From Synechococcus sp. MU1643 (GTDB taxonomy: Bacteria > Cyanobacteriota > Cyanobacteriia > PCC-6307 > Cyanobiaceae): a stretch of 64,000 bases of DNA. The notes under the pieces are model-generated. The model searched no databases. It was given only the letters and a program-made list of their open reading frames with translations, and was not told the DNA's origin. The first letter of the stretch is position 1. Each line of letters opens with the position of its first letter. Position numbers and translations under genes: made by a program. The DNA lies in assembly GCF_020514095.1 (NCBI RefSeq), contig NZ_VTKY01000002.1, positions 124,001 to 188,000 of the forward strand. Reading direction: 5' to 3'. This document shows, in pieces, positions 1 to 7,901 of this stretch.

Positions 1-486
1 GTTCAGGCTCAGGTTGCTAACGAAGGGGAACGGATGGGCCGGGTCCACTGCCAGGGGTGTGAGCACTGGAAACACCGACGTCTGAAAGGTGTTGTCAACC
101 CACTGGCGTTGGTCGTCGTTGAGCTGTTTGTAATCCAGCAGCTCAACTCTCTGTTCCAGCAGCTTCGGTCTCAGGTGCTGTCGGTAATGCACCTGTTGCT
201 CTCGCAGCAGGGGGATCAGTCGCTCTCGGATCGCCAGCAGTTGCTCCAAGGGTGACTTCCCGTCCTCACTTGGTTTGCTGACGCCCGCCTCCACCTGAGA
301 CTTCAGTGACGCCACGCGAACCATGAAGAATTCGTCGAGGTTGTTGCTGAAGATGGCGCTGAATTTGGCTTGATCGAGCAGAGGTGTGCGCGGATCCAGG
401 GCCTGAGCCAGCACCCTCTCGTTGAAGGCAATCCAGCTCAGCTCCCGGTTGATGTAGTGCTCCGGAGCTAAGGCTGCTGCGCACAT
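1..486 (-). CDS. ppk: Polyphosphate kinase 1, N-terminal part (cut by window edge)
   Basis: The reverse strand reads ATG at 486 and stays open to base 1, giving the first 162 residues. Early motifs INRELSWIAFNERVL and AIFSNNLDEFFMVRVAS are the N-domain signature of polyphosphate kinase 1, which makes polyphosphate from ATP in the cytoplasm. The catalytic histidines lie in the missing C-terminal part. The gap to the next gene is short and carries a GTAGCAAT motif at 523-530, about 37 bases before the start. Family identity is secure from these motifs; completeness cannot be judged because the gene runs out of the window. Confidence 0.9.
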   Translation of the reverse strand, partial: MCAAALAPEHYINRELSWIAFNERVLAQALDPRTPLLDQAKFSAIFSNNLDEFFMVRVASLKSQVEAGVSKPSEDGKSPLEQLLAIRERLIPLLREQQVHYRQHLRPKLLEQRVELLDYKQLNDDQRQWVDNTFQTSVFPVLTPLAVDPAHPFPFVSNLSLN

Positions 487-529
487 GGGCTGAACGGCTG
501 CGCTGGTGTCTTTAGCTGAAACGTAGCAA

Positions 530-1819
530 TTAGGACTGGCTTGGTTGTGTGTCGGCGATGTCTGGCAGAGGGCTGCCTGCAACTAGGCCGATCACGATTA
601 CCAGCACGGTTGCTGCAGCAGCAAAGGGGCTCACTGGACCCAGAAGGTCGTAGCTCAATCCCGCCAGGGGGGGACCGAGAAAACTGCCCAAACTCTGCAG
701 GGCCTGAAGGCTGCCGAGGGCGCTGCCTTGCCCCTCCCGACCCAGGCGGCGCGACACCAGGCTGCGCAGGCTTGGTGTGACCAAGCCGGTGCCCAGGGCC
801 AGGATGCCGACGGCGGTGAAGATTGCGCCGGCCCGATCGGATGCACCGACGCTGGGGATTAGCAGGCATCCAATGATCACTAGGCCCAGGCCCAGTAAGG
901 TCAGCCGCCATTCACCAAACCGTTTCACCAGGGGCCCGATCAGCCCTCCTTGAACCACGGTGGCGACGACTCCTACGACAAGGAACGCTGTGGTGGCCAA
1001 TTCAGGGCCCCAGCCGAAGCGCTGCTTGAAATAGAGCACCAGGATGGCTGTGAAGCCGTTGAAGGCCAGAAAGAACAGGAAAAAAGCTCCGCACAGTCGC
1101 CCCACGCTGGGGTTCATCAGCACCTGGCTGAGTCGTGCAAACGGATTTAGATCGCGTTTTCTGGGCAGGCTTTTGCGCGAGTCCTGAGGATGGGTTTCCG
1201 GCAGCAGATTGAGCACCACCAAGAGGTTGAGAGCAGCAAAGCCTGTGGCCACCCAAACGGGAAGGGACACCGCCACCTGGGCCAGTTGCCCGCCAACGAA
1301 GGGCCCAAGGATGAACCCAAAGCCAAAGGCAACGCCAATCAAGCCGAAGGCCCGGGCCCGCTTGTCGGGAGGAGTGATGTCCGCCAGCACCGCGCTGGCC
1401 GTCGCTGCCGTACCCCCACTGATGCCGTCAATGATCCGAGCTGCGAATAGCAGCAACAGGGGCAGCAGACTTTGGCTGGGCCAAGGCAGTGAAACCGTCA
1501 CGGCAAATAGGCCGAGTCCCAAGACGGATCCTGCGACGCAGATGCTGATCACGGGGCGGCGGCCGTAGCGATCACTGAGCGCCCCGATCAACGGGGTGAC
1601 CAGGAACTGAGCGAGGGCATAGCTTCCCGCCAACAGACCCAGGGTTCGTCCGTCTGGGGCGAACTGGGCGAGGAGAAATGGCAACAGCGGAAAAACAATG
1701 CTTTCGCTGAGCCGGTCGTTAAGCAGCGTGAGAAATGCGCTGAGCAGTGTGGGAATCCGAGGACGCTGCAAGCTTGCTGCCACGCAGGAGAGACTCACAT
1801 TCCCACAGGCGGCTGCCAT
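530..1819 (-). CDS. MFS transporter, TetA/multidrug-exporter type
   Basis: A 429-residue integral membrane protein with about 12 hydrophobic segments. The loop after helix 2 reads GALSDRYGRRP, the classical MFS motif, and helix 5 has GFGFILGPFVGG, close to motif C of drug-proton antiporters. This suggests export of a small molecule by proton antiport in the inner membrane; the substrate is unknown. The ATG at 1819 overlaps the ATG of the divergent GNAT gene, and in-frame GTG codons a few residues in (first at 1798) are equally plausible starts. The first 25 residues look unlike a conserved MFS N terminus, which favours a later start. Confidence 0.85.
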   Translation of the reverse strand: MAAACGNVSLSCVAASLQRPRIPTLLSAFLTLLNDRLSESIVFPLLPFLLAQFAPDGRTLGLLAGSYALAQFLVTPLIGALSDRYGRRPVISICVAGSVLGLGLFAVTVSLPWPSQSLLPLLLLFAARIIDGISGGTAATASAVLADITPPDKRARAFGLIGVAFGFGFILGPFVGGQLAQVAVSLPVWVATGFAALNLLVVLNLLPETHPQDSRKSLPRKRDLNPFARLSQVLMNPSVGRLCGAFFLFFLAFNGFTAILVLYFKQRFGWGPELATTAFLVVGVVATVVQGGLIGPLVKRFGEWRLTLLGLGLVIIGCLLIPSVGASDRAGAIFTAVGILALGTGLVTPSLRSLVSRRLGREGQGSALGSLQALQSLGSFLGPPLAGLSYDLLGPVSPFAAAATVLVIVIGLVAGSPLPDIADTQPSQS

Positions 1820-2285
1820 GGCTTTGCGTCCGATCGCTCTGGAGGATCAACCGCTGTTGCGGGAGATCTATGCCGATGCGATCGAATCGCAGGCTCCCCT
1901 TCTTTATTCAGAGGAACAAGTCAGGGCCTGGGCGGCGCTGGCCTGGTTGCCCGGCGTGCTCGACGCAAGTTTTCGGGAGGGCTCGGGATGGCTCACCACT
2001 GATGGTTCGGCCTTTGCGATCCGCCATCCCGAAGACCGCCTGTCGCTGCTCTACTGCCGTGGTTGTGCCTCGAGGCGCGGGCATGGCAATGCGCTTTTGG
2101 ATCGGATTGAGGCGGATGCGCTGGGGTCCGGCGTCCGGCACCTGCGAACGGAGGCCAGCCAGTTCAGCCGACCGTTGCTGGAGCGACGCGGCTGGTGTGT
2201 GGAAGTGCCGGAGACGATCCTGATTGGAGGCGTTCCGTTCGAGCGTTATCGGATGGTCAAGCTGCTCCGCCAAGTGCAGAGTTGA
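1818..2285 (+). CDS. GNAT-family N-acetyltransferase
   Basis: A 155-residue protein starting MALRPIALEDQPLLREIYADAI, a typical GNAT opening. The acetyl-CoA loop appears as CRGCASRRGHGNALLDRIEADA, resembling the R/Q-x-x-G-x-G/A motif A, followed by a strand-helix with LRTEASQFSRPLLERRGW, the usual GNAT C-terminal part. It probably transfers an acyl group from acyl-CoA to a small molecule or a protein amine; no substrate can be named. The frame is open upstream to 1698, but that stretch is antisense to the MFS gene, so the ATG at 1818 is preferred. The 3' end overlaps the convergent TrpD2-like gene by 40 bases. Confidence 0.82.
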   Translation: MALRPIALEDQPLLREIYADAIESQAPLLYSEEQVRAWAALAWLPGVLDASFREGSGWLTTDGSAFAIRHPEDRLSLLYCRGCASRRGHGNALLDRIEADALGSGVRHLRTEASQFSRPLLERRGWCVEVPETILIGGVPFERYRMVKLLRQVQS

Positions 2286-3316
2286 TCGAGCATGGCTTGG
2301 GCTTGGCCCGTTTGCAGAGCAGACGCTGCCCGTTGAATGCCCTGTTCTAGGGATTCACTGCAGCCGGAGAACCACAGATAGGCGCCGGCGTTCCAGCGCA
2401 CAGCGTCACAAAGAGGGCCTTTGTGCTGCATGGCGTTTCGCGCCTGATCGGCCCAGGTGTGGTCGTCGGCCCATTCCACATCGGCGGCGTGACAGCCATG
2501 GTCACGGGGGTGCAGGATCAATCGTTCGGCGTTGCCGTTCCGCACCCGGGCCGTGATGCAGGCCCTGCCGATGGGCAGGTCGGTTCCTCCTTCCAACCCC
2601 TTCACGGTGAGGACATCGGTTTCGTCGGCTTGCCTAAGGGCTTCCCAGGCGCGGGCTTCTGTTGGTGGGTGGACAAAGCCACTCACGAGAAGGTGGTCGC
2701 CTTGGTGGGGTGTCCACAGCAGTTCCAAGCTGGCAACCGGGGGACGCTTGCCCAGCTCCTCGCGGTAGCCGATCAGGGTTTCCGCGATAGGGAAGTGGTC
2801 CGGTTGGTGGATCAGGGCGAAGCCGTTCTGCTGGAACCCGTCTGCAACGGCGCTGATCGGCAGGCCTGTGAGGTCGAGATTGAGAAGACGGAACAGATCA
2901 ACAGCGGTGACGCCGTATTTGATCGGCATCCGGTCACCGCCCTGCAGAACCACAGGCTGACCACAGGCCAGCAGCACCAGCGCGGTGAGCGGGTAAATAG
3001 GCGCTGTGCGCGTGCGCCCGTCATAGGGCATGCCGAAACAGAGCGGTGTTCGACTGCCAGCGGTGGATTGCAGCACCGGTCCGTGGGTTCGGTAGGTGTC
3101 GAGCATCCCCGTCAGTTCTTGGGGTTCGGGCCGTCGGATGCGATGGGCAATCAGGAAGGCGCCGATCTGTGCGGGCGTCGCTTCGCCCTGCAGCATCAGC
3201 TCCATGGCATCAGCCGCTTCCTCTCGACTCATGCCTTTGCTGGTGTGTTCACCGCTTCCCACCTTGCGCAGGTGCTGCTTGAAGCGGTCGCGGCCGGAGA
3301 GAACTTCGCTCGTCAA
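2246..3316 (-). CDS. TrpD2-like protein (anthranilate phosphoribosyltransferase family)
   Basis: A 356-residue protein of the anthranilate phosphoribosyltransferase fold. The helical N domain has EEAADAMELMLQGEATPAQIGAFL, followed by FGMPYDGRTRTAP and LQGGDRMPIKYG. True TrpD has GTGGD and HGNR-like motifs at these points; the PYDGR form marks the TrpD2/YbiB branch, which is not thought to make phosphoribosylanthranilate, and E. coli YbiB binds nucleic acid. So a tryptophan role is unlikely. The start is a TTG at 3316, with no better codon nearby. A perfect GTA-N8-TAC palindrome lies 53 bases upstream, which may put the gene under NtcA control. Confidence 0.8.
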   Translation of the reverse strand: MTSEVLSGRDRFKQHLRKVGSGEHTSKGMSREEAADAMELMLQGEATPAQIGAFLIAHRIRRPEPQELTGMLDTYRTHGPVLQSTAGSRTPLCFGMPYDGRTRTAPIYPLTALVLLACGQPVVLQGGDRMPIKYGVTAVDLFRLLNLDLTGLPISAVADGFQQNGFALIHQPDHFPIAETLIGYREELGKRPPVASLELLWTPHQGDHLLVSGFVHPPTEARAWEALRQADETDVLTVKGLEGGTDLPIGRACITARVRNGNAERLILHPRDHGCHAADVEWADDHTWADQARNAMQHKGPLCDAVRWNAGAYLWFSGCSESLEQGIQRAASALQTGQAQAMLDQLCTWRSSLTIR

Positions 3317-3368
3317 AGGTCCGGCCTCAAGCTGTGGTCAGTCTTCAGGAGCGACTGACCCGGCAGGG

Positions 3369-3382
3369 GTAGCAATTGCTAC
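3369..3382. promoter_or_regulatory. Perfect NtcA-type site GTAGCAATTGCTAC
   Basis: The 14 bases are a complete palindrome and match the NtcA consensus GTA-N8-TAC exactly. The site lies 53 bases before the TrpD2-like start and 7 bases beyond the end of the small minus-strand ORF. I see no good TAN3T box at 22-24 bases on the minus side, so the promoter geometry is not canonical. Confidence 0.5.
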
Positions 3383-3388
3383 GAAAGT

Positions 3389-3559
3389 TCAGGGCCTGCT
3401 CAACCGTGATAGCCCTTCGAAGCTGCCATGACGTGGATGCTGGGGGTGGTGGCGTCCTTCAGCGTAATAGAGCCGCTCCAGAATCAGTTGGGGAGCGGTT
3501 GTTGGTTGAAGAAATTGCTCCTGAAGCAGGGTTGCCATGGATTGGAAAAATTGGCTCAT
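3389..3559 (-). CDS. Small hypothetical protein, 56 residues
   Basis: The ATG at 3559 is preceded on the reverse strand by AGGAAAG, a fair ribosome binding site, which supports this start over an upstream in-frame start. The product begins MSQFFQSMATLLQEQFLQP, an amphipathic helix, and ends in a His/Arg/Pro-rich tail. There is no signal peptide, membrane segment or recognised domain. It lies between cynS and the TrpD2-like gene, in line with the latter. I do not recognise the family. It could be a chance frame, but the ribosome binding site and a helix typical of short cyanobacterial proteins argue for a real gene. Confidence 0.5.
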   Translation of the reverse strand: MSQFFQSMATLLQEQFLQPTTAPQLILERLYYAEGRHHPQHPRHGSFEGLSRLSRP

Positions 3560-3756
3560 TTCAACTTTCCTCTTTAAAGCTAATTTCACTCGCAGTATGG
3601 GCTTGTTGGCTGTGCTTGTTGCTTCAAAACAGGCTGTTGTTTTGTAGTTAATGCTTCATTGTTAGGTCAGCGTTTGCGCAACAGTTCCATTGCTGCTGAG
3701 ACGTTCCAGCTTGGAACGCTGTTTTTGAAGCGGCAATAACAACTTTCTCTTCAATC

Positions 3757-4191
3757 ATGACTGTTACTGCTGCCTTGATGGCTGCCAAGAAAGCAAAAGG
3801 CATGAGTTTTGCCGATCTTGAGTCGGCGATGGGCCTTGATGAGGTCTGGATTGCTTCCTTGTTCTACGGACAAGCCACGGCCTCCAAGGAAGAGGCTGAA
3901 AAGTTGGCTGAGCTGCTCTCCCTTGATTCGGCCATCACCGCTGCTTTGCAGGAGTTCCCAACTAAGGGAAGCCTCGATCCGGTGATCCCCACTGATCCCC
4001 TGATCTATCGCTTTTACGAGATCATGCAGGTCTATGGAATGCCCCTGAAAGATGTTATTCAGGAACATTTTGGTGACGGCATCATGAGCGCGATCGACTT
4101 CACGCTTGATGTTGACAAAGTGGAGGATCCCAAAGGTGATCGCGTCAAAATCACCATGTGCGGCAAGTTCCTGCCTTATAAAAAGTGGTGA
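3757..4191 (+). CDS. cynS: Cyanate hydratase (cyanase)
   Basis: A full-length 144-residue cyanase. The N-terminal helical domain has [20 protein letters not shown], and the C-terminal domain has [18 protein letters not shown] and GIMSAIDF, which contain the conserved Arg, Glu and Ser of the active site. The enzyme converts cyanate and bicarbonate to carbamate and CO2, releasing ammonia, as a decameric cytoplasmic enzyme. The cyanate ABC importer genes (cynABD) that accompany cynS in some marine cyanobacteria are not next to it, so it may act on cyanate made inside the cell, for example from carbamoyl phosphate decay. A strong terminator follows at once. Confidence 0.97.
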   Translation: MTVTAALMAAKKAKGMSFADLESAMGLDEVWIASLFYGQATASKEEAEKLAELLSLDSAITAALQEFPTKGSLDPVIPTDPLIYRFYEIMQVYGMPLKDVIQEHFGDGIMSAIDFTLDVDKVEDPKGDRVKITMCGKFLPYKKW

Positions 4192-4222
4192 ACAGCCAGT
4201 TGTCTTGATTGAAGACATCAAG

Positions 4223-4246
4223 GCCCCGCAACAGCGGGGCTTTTTT
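4223..4246 (+). terminator. Rho-independent terminator of cynS
   Basis: GCCCCGC and GCGGGGC form a perfect 7-bp stem around a 4-base loop, followed by six T. The T run overlaps the stop codon of the convergent HEAT-repeat gene (4245-4247). Confidence 0.9.
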
Positions 4247-4967
4247 ATTGGCGGAATTGTTGGCGTAGTTGGGTGCTGGCCATTTTGCGTCGACTGTCGT
4301 CATTCAGGTCCTGGCTCAGTTCCACTAAACAGTGCTGACTGGCAGGTGTAGCGATGCAACCGAGCGCGCGGAAAGCGGCCTCGGCAACAGGCAGGGAACC
4401 GTGGCGACACAGGTCTGCCAGTTTTTCGCTGATTAACACGCCATCACGGCGTTGCAGAACTCGAATCGCGGCCATAACGACTGGATCTCGAAAATCATTC
4501 AAAACCTCTTGGCAGAACTGCAGCAGTTCGCGGTCGTCGAGGCAGTGGGACCGGAAGCTGAGCAGTTGAAGTCCGGCAAGTCGGTGCAGTTGGCCCGGGT
4601 GATGCAGGCAATTCACCACCACGGACTGCGGAACTTCGGCGCCCCAGCAAGCCAGAGCTTGCACCACCATCAGGTTGGCGTCCTCGTCGTCCGAGGTTTG
4701 CTCGAGTTGAGCCAACAACCAATCGCGGGCTTCGCTCTGGTGGCACAGCCCTGCAGCCATGACTAAATCGGGCAGAACCCCATGGCTGGCGAGGAGTTCT
4801 TGGATCACGGGCCAGCCGCACTCGGCCTGCATCCCCAGTTTTTCGCAGAGGGCTCGCCGCAGATCAATAGAAAGGCTGGGGGAGTAGACCTCCCCCAGCC
4901 AAGCGGGCTCCAAAGGAGCGCGTCGTGATCGAGCGAGCCTTTCCCAGAGAACGGCTTCGTCGTTCAT
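4245..4967 (-). CDS. HEAT-repeat protein at the end of the nirA operon
   Basis: A 240-residue, mostly helical protein. Repeated helix pairs such as EDANLMVVQALACWG, RDPVVMAAIRVLQRRDG and LPVAEAAFRALGCIATP fit HEAT or PBS-lyase-like repeats, which mediate protein contacts. The ATG at 4967 lies 7 bases after the stop of the nitrite channel gene, so the two are surely cotranscribed. Its place behind nirA and the channel suggests a helper role in nitrite assimilation, such as an assembly or interaction factor. This is inference from position only. No catalytic motif is visible. Confidence 0.75.
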   Translation of the reverse strand: MNDEAVLWERLARSRRAPLEPAWLGEVYSPSLSIDLRRALCEKLGMQAECGWPVIQELLASHGVLPDLVMAAGLCHQSEARDWLLAQLEQTSDDEDANLMVVQALACWGAEVPQSVVVNCLHHPGQLHRLAGLQLLSFRSHCLDDRELLQFCQEVLNDFRDPVVMAAIRVLQRRDGVLISEKLADLCRHGSLPVAEAAFRALGCIATPASQHCLVELSQDLNDDSRRKMASTQLRQQFRQ

Positions 4968-4974
4968 GGATGGA

Positions 4975-5862
4975 TCAGCGGGCACCCAGTTCAGCAGCGA
5001 GCTCACGCTCCAGTTTTTCATCGTGCTCGGTGGGAAGCACGTTCTCCATCCGAGTGCGATGGGTGCTGTAGAAGAGCATGCCGATGAACACCATGCCGCC
5101 TACGATGTTGCCGAGGGTGACTGGTAGGAAGTTCCAGAAGATCACCTTGGTGAAGGGGACGCCTGAACCGAGAATCGGGCCTGCGGTGTGCAGGAACTGA
5201 TTCACAACAATGTGCTCCATGCCCATCGATTGGAAGGCGGTGATCGGAAGCCAGCAGGCCAGGATCTTGCCGGGAACGCTCTTGCTCACCAGAGCCATGG
5301 TCACGCCCAGGCAAACCAACCAGTTGGCCACCAGTCCACGCAGGAAGGCGAGGAAGAAGCCCATGCTTCCCAGGGCCTCGTACTTCTTCTCAACGTTGAT
5401 TTGATTGAGGGCCATGATCTTCTGAGCCACGGCATCCCAGATCGGTGGGCCGACGTTGTCAGCAGCGCCGTCCATGGTGCCGCTGGTGAGGCTGATGGCC
5501 ATGATCACGGCCACAACAGCGGTGCCGATCCAGTTGCCGATCCACACCCAAACCCAGTTGCGGAAGGTGGCACCCCAGGTACTTTTGCCAGCCCAGGTGG
5601 CCATCGGTAGCAGGGCGAAGTTGCCGGTCACCAGCTCCATGCCGAACAGCACGATGCTGGCGAAGCCGAAGGGGAAGAGCAGCGAACCCACGAAGGGGGC
5701 TTTCACGGTGATGCCCACGGTGAGGGCCAGGATCACGGCCAGGCCAAGGATGGCTCCGGAGTAAAAGCCACGGATCAGCAGGTTTTTAACGCTGACCGTT
5801 GATTTTTTGCCGCCGGCGGCAATCATGCCGTCGACAAGCTCATTGGGTAGGACGTAGTCCAT
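4975..5862 (-). CDS. focA: Formate/nitrite transporter family channel, probable nitrite transporter
   Basis: A 295-residue protein with six hydrophobic segments typical of the FNT family. Signatures are GMELVTGNFALLPMA near helix 2-3 and GMEHIVVNQFL before the last helices. FNT proteins are pentameric inner-membrane channels for formate or nitrite. The position directly behind nirA indicates nitrite. The ATG at 5862 begins MDYVLPNELVDGM, the usual family start; an in-frame TTG at 5886 is an alternative. The gene sits between the 44-codon ORF (36 bases upstream) and the HEAT-repeat gene (7 bases downstream), as one operon. Confidence 0.92.
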   Translation of the reverse strand: MDYVLPNELVDGMIAAGGKKSTVSVKNLLIRGFYSGAILGLAVILALTVGITVKAPFVGSLLFPFGFASIVLFGMELVTGNFALLPMATWAGKSTWGATFRNWVWVWIGNWIGTAVVAVIMAISLTSGTMDGAADNVGPPIWDAVAQKIMALNQINVEKKYEALGSMGFFLAFLRGLVANWLVCLGVTMALVSKSVPGKILACWLPITAFQSMGMEHIVVNQFLHTAGPILGSGVPFTKVIFWNFLPVTLGNIVGGMVFIGMLFYSTHRTRMENVLPTEHDEKLERELAAELGAR

Positions 5863-5897
5863 CGGATGAGATTGAGAGTTGGACAAAGGTTTTGATT

Positions 5898-6032
5898 TCA
5901 GCCGCTGATGCGGTTCATCAGGCGGGAGAAGAGATCAGGGCTGCCGCCCTGACGGTTGATGGCGGCTCCATCGCGACCACTGGCGCTGAGCCAGTTGACG
6001 AAACGAGAGAACACGTCGTTACGGTTGGCCAT
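5898..6032 (-). CDS. Small ORF, 44 residues, between nirA and the nitrite channel gene
   Basis: An ATG at 6032 opens a 44-residue frame that begins MANRNDVFSRFVNWLSAS and ends SPDLFSRLMNRISG. Two short amphipathic stretches, FSRFVNWLS and LFSRLMNRIS, resemble each other and flank a Gly/Arg/Asn-rich middle. There is no strong Shine-Dalgarno sequence. The frame fits between nirA and the FNT gene with the same direction and short gaps, so it would be cotranscribed. No known family is recognised. The repeated amphipathic motif suggests a peptide that binds a membrane or a partner protein. Confidence 0.5.
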   Translation of the reverse strand: MANRNDVFSRFVNWLSASGRDGAAINRQGGSPDLFSRLMNRISG

Positions 6033-6063
6033 GACGGTGAGGGGGAGTGATCGATGCGGGGAG

Positions 6064-6090
6064 CCGTGACTTCAAAAGGAAGCGTCACGG
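6064..6090 (-). repeat. Intercistronic inverted repeat behind nirA
   Basis: CCGTGA and TCACGG pair across a small inner stem (CTTC/GAAG with a bulge) just after the nirA stop. There is no T run on the minus strand, so it is more likely an mRNA-stabilising or partial attenuator hairpin than a full terminator. Confidence 0.45.
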
Positions 6091-6102
6091 TGACCGCAGC
6101 GA

Positions 6103-7644
6103 TCAGGCCTTGGGGGTGGCCCCGAACTTGTCGATCAGCACCTCTTTGAGAGCGGCCTTGATCTCATCGGCGGGGATGGCCTTGCGGTGGATTTCACCGA
6201 CCGTTGGGTTGGCGCCTTGGGATCCGCCAAGGGTCATCACGTATCCCTCACCCATCACGCCTTCGCTGTTCTTGGCCTTGGTGCCGGTGAGGCCGATGGC
6301 ACCCATGTAGGCCTGGCCACAGGTGTTGGGGCAGCCGGTCCAGTGGATCTTCAGCTCCTCAGGAAGATTGAGCTCCTGGTCAAGTTCCTTAGCTGCTTCA
6401 AGCGCTTGGTCCTTGGTGTTGGTGAGACCAAAGCCGCAGTAGGTGTTGCCTGTGCAGGACACGGTGCCAGCGGCAATGGTCCCTGGCTCCAGCGGGAAGC
6501 GCTGCACCAGGGCGTCGGCCTTCAGGGCCTCGAGCTTCTCGTTGGGAAGTCCCAAGAGGATCACGTTCTGATCTTCCGTAAGACGCACCTCGCCATTGCC
6601 GTAGTTGAGGCTGGCGGTCGCGAAATCCTGCAGATCCTTGGCGGTCAGGCGACCAACAGGGATATGCAAACCGGCAAAGGAGAGGCCTTCTTGCTTCTGA
6701 GGGTGTATGCCGTAGTGGGAGCGGGGAGTGGTGTTGAACACGGACCCGGGATCGGGAGTCAACGGACCGAAGAGTTCTTCCACCTGGCTGCGGAACACGT
6801 CGTGGCCCACCTGATCCAGGTAGAGGCGGAAGCGGCCTTTGGGGCGCTTGTCGCGCTCACCGTTGTCCCGCCAGAGCCGGATCACGGCGTCGGTCATCTT
6901 GCAGATTTCGTTTGGCTTCACCCAGGCGTCCAGAGGAACGGCATAGGCATTCATCTGCGATGACAAAACACCGCCGATCCAAACACCAAAACCCATCACC
7001 CCATCCCGTTCCACGGGGTGGAAAACAATGTCGTTGTGGAGCAGGAAGTTGTCCTTCGCACCAGCAACGGCGGTGTTCCACTTGCGGGGCAGATTGGAAT
7101 ACTCCGGGTTGCCCTGGCAGTTGTTGGTGAGGAAGTTCTGCAGCTCGGTGGTGTAAGGCCGCGTGTCGACGATCTCGTTGGGATCGATGCCGGCGATGGG
7201 GTTGCCGGTGACATTGCGGGGATTGTCGAAGCCGGATTGGATCGTGCTCAGACCGGCTTCCTTCAGACGCTTGAGGATTTCCGGCAGGTCGCCCAGCAGC
7301 ACACCGCGCAATTGAAGGTTCTGACGGGTGGTGATGTCGCAGCTGCCGTTGTCGCCATAGCGCTCAACGATGGAGCCAACCACCCGCAGCTGATCGGCCG
7401 TCAGCACGCCATTGGGCACCCGTAGCCGGAGCATGAATTTGCCTGGCGTTTTCGGACGCCAGAACATTCCGTACCACTTCAAACGCAACTGAAGGTCGGT
7501 TTCATCCACCTGCTCCCAGCCGAGTTCAGCGAATTTTTCGATTTCGCTGCCGACCAACAGGCCATCTTTGGCCGCCTTGTTTTGCTCGATCTTGTTGAGC
7601 TTCTTGCCATCCAGGTAAGGCCTAGAGGGAGAGCTAAGGGTCAT
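6103..7644 (-). CDS. nirA: Ferredoxin-nitrite reductase
   Basis: A 513-residue enzyme that reduces nitrite to ammonium with six electrons from ferredoxin, using siroheme and a [4Fe-4S] cluster. The cluster and siroheme Cys ligands are visible in CTGNTYCGFG and HWTGCPNTCGQ in the C-terminal half. DITTRQNLQLRG and FDNPRNVTGNPIAG are conserved siroheme-binding parts. The length is normal for the cyanobacterial enzyme without a C-terminal ferredoxin domain. The ATG at 7644 is followed by the nirA-type opening. A 257-base upstream region carries a perfect NtcA site, and genes for siroheme synthesis lie just beyond it. Confidence 0.98.
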   Translation of the reverse strand: MTLSSPSRPYLDGKKLNKIEQNKAAKDGLLVGSEIEKFAELGWEQVDETDLQLRLKWYGMFWRPKTPGKFMLRLRVPNGVLTADQLRVVGSIVERYGDNGSCDITTRQNLQLRGVLLGDLPEILKRLKEAGLSTIQSGFDNPRNVTGNPIAGIDPNEIVDTRPYTTELQNFLTNNCQGNPEYSNLPRKWNTAVAGAKDNFLLHNDIVFHPVERDGVMGFGVWIGGVLSSQMNAYAVPLDAWVKPNEICKMTDAVIRLWRDNGERDKRPKGRFRLYLDQVGHDVFRSQVEELFGPLTPDPGSVFNTTPRSHYGIHPQKQEGLSFAGLHIPVGRLTAKDLQDFATASLNYGNGEVRLTEDQNVILLGLPNEKLEALKADALVQRFPLEPGTIAAGTVSCTGNTYCGFGLTNTKDQALEAAKELDQELNLPEELKIHWTGCPNTCGQAYMGAIGLTGTKAKNSEGVMGEGYVMTLGGSQGANPTVGEIHRKAIPADEIKAALKEVLIDKFGATPKA

Positions 7645-7784
7645 AAGTCGATTAACGAGTGGGCGGATTGATTGCTCAAAGACGAGGCGCGAATCAATCG
7701 AGATGGCCCGAAGACCGGCAACGCTTCAAAACGAAGGGGAGCGTTGGGTTGATTGAATAAACACCGCGAAGGCAGCCTTGGTCC

Positions 7785-7798
7785 GTAACAAAGGGAAC
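7785..7798 (-). promoter_or_regulatory. Degenerate NtcA-like site with -10-like box before nirA
   Basis: On the minus strand this reads GTT-N8-TAC, one base from the consensus. A TTTATT(CAAT) stretch begins 23 bases downstream, the normal spacing from an NtcA site to the -10 box. It lies about 140 bases before the nirA ATG and is a reasonable nirA promoter candidate. Confidence 0.35.
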
Positions 7799-7842
7799 AC
7801 TTTTGGTGTTGATCACTTCCAGGGCTTTGTTCTCTTAGATTT

Positions 7843-7856
7843 GTAAAACCGGCTAC
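7843..7856. promoter_or_regulatory. Perfect NtcA-type site GTA-N8-TAC upstream of nirA
   Basis: The bases GTAAAACCGGCTAC match the NtcA consensus exactly. The site lies 199 bases before the nirA start and 46 bases after the stop of the upstream low-complexity gene. NtcA control of nirA is well known in cyanobacteria. No clean -10 box sits at the usual distance on the minus strand, so it may act together with the weaker site at 7785-7798. Confidence 0.6.
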
Positions 7857-7901
7857 ATCTGACGGTTCCCGCGAGGCCGTAAAAGGCAACCTGATTCGTC
7901 C

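Noticed and set aside
2423..3358. Plus-strand 311-residue frame opposite the TrpD2-like gene
   Set aside because: Composition fits antisense reading; the minus-strand protein has conserved motifs.
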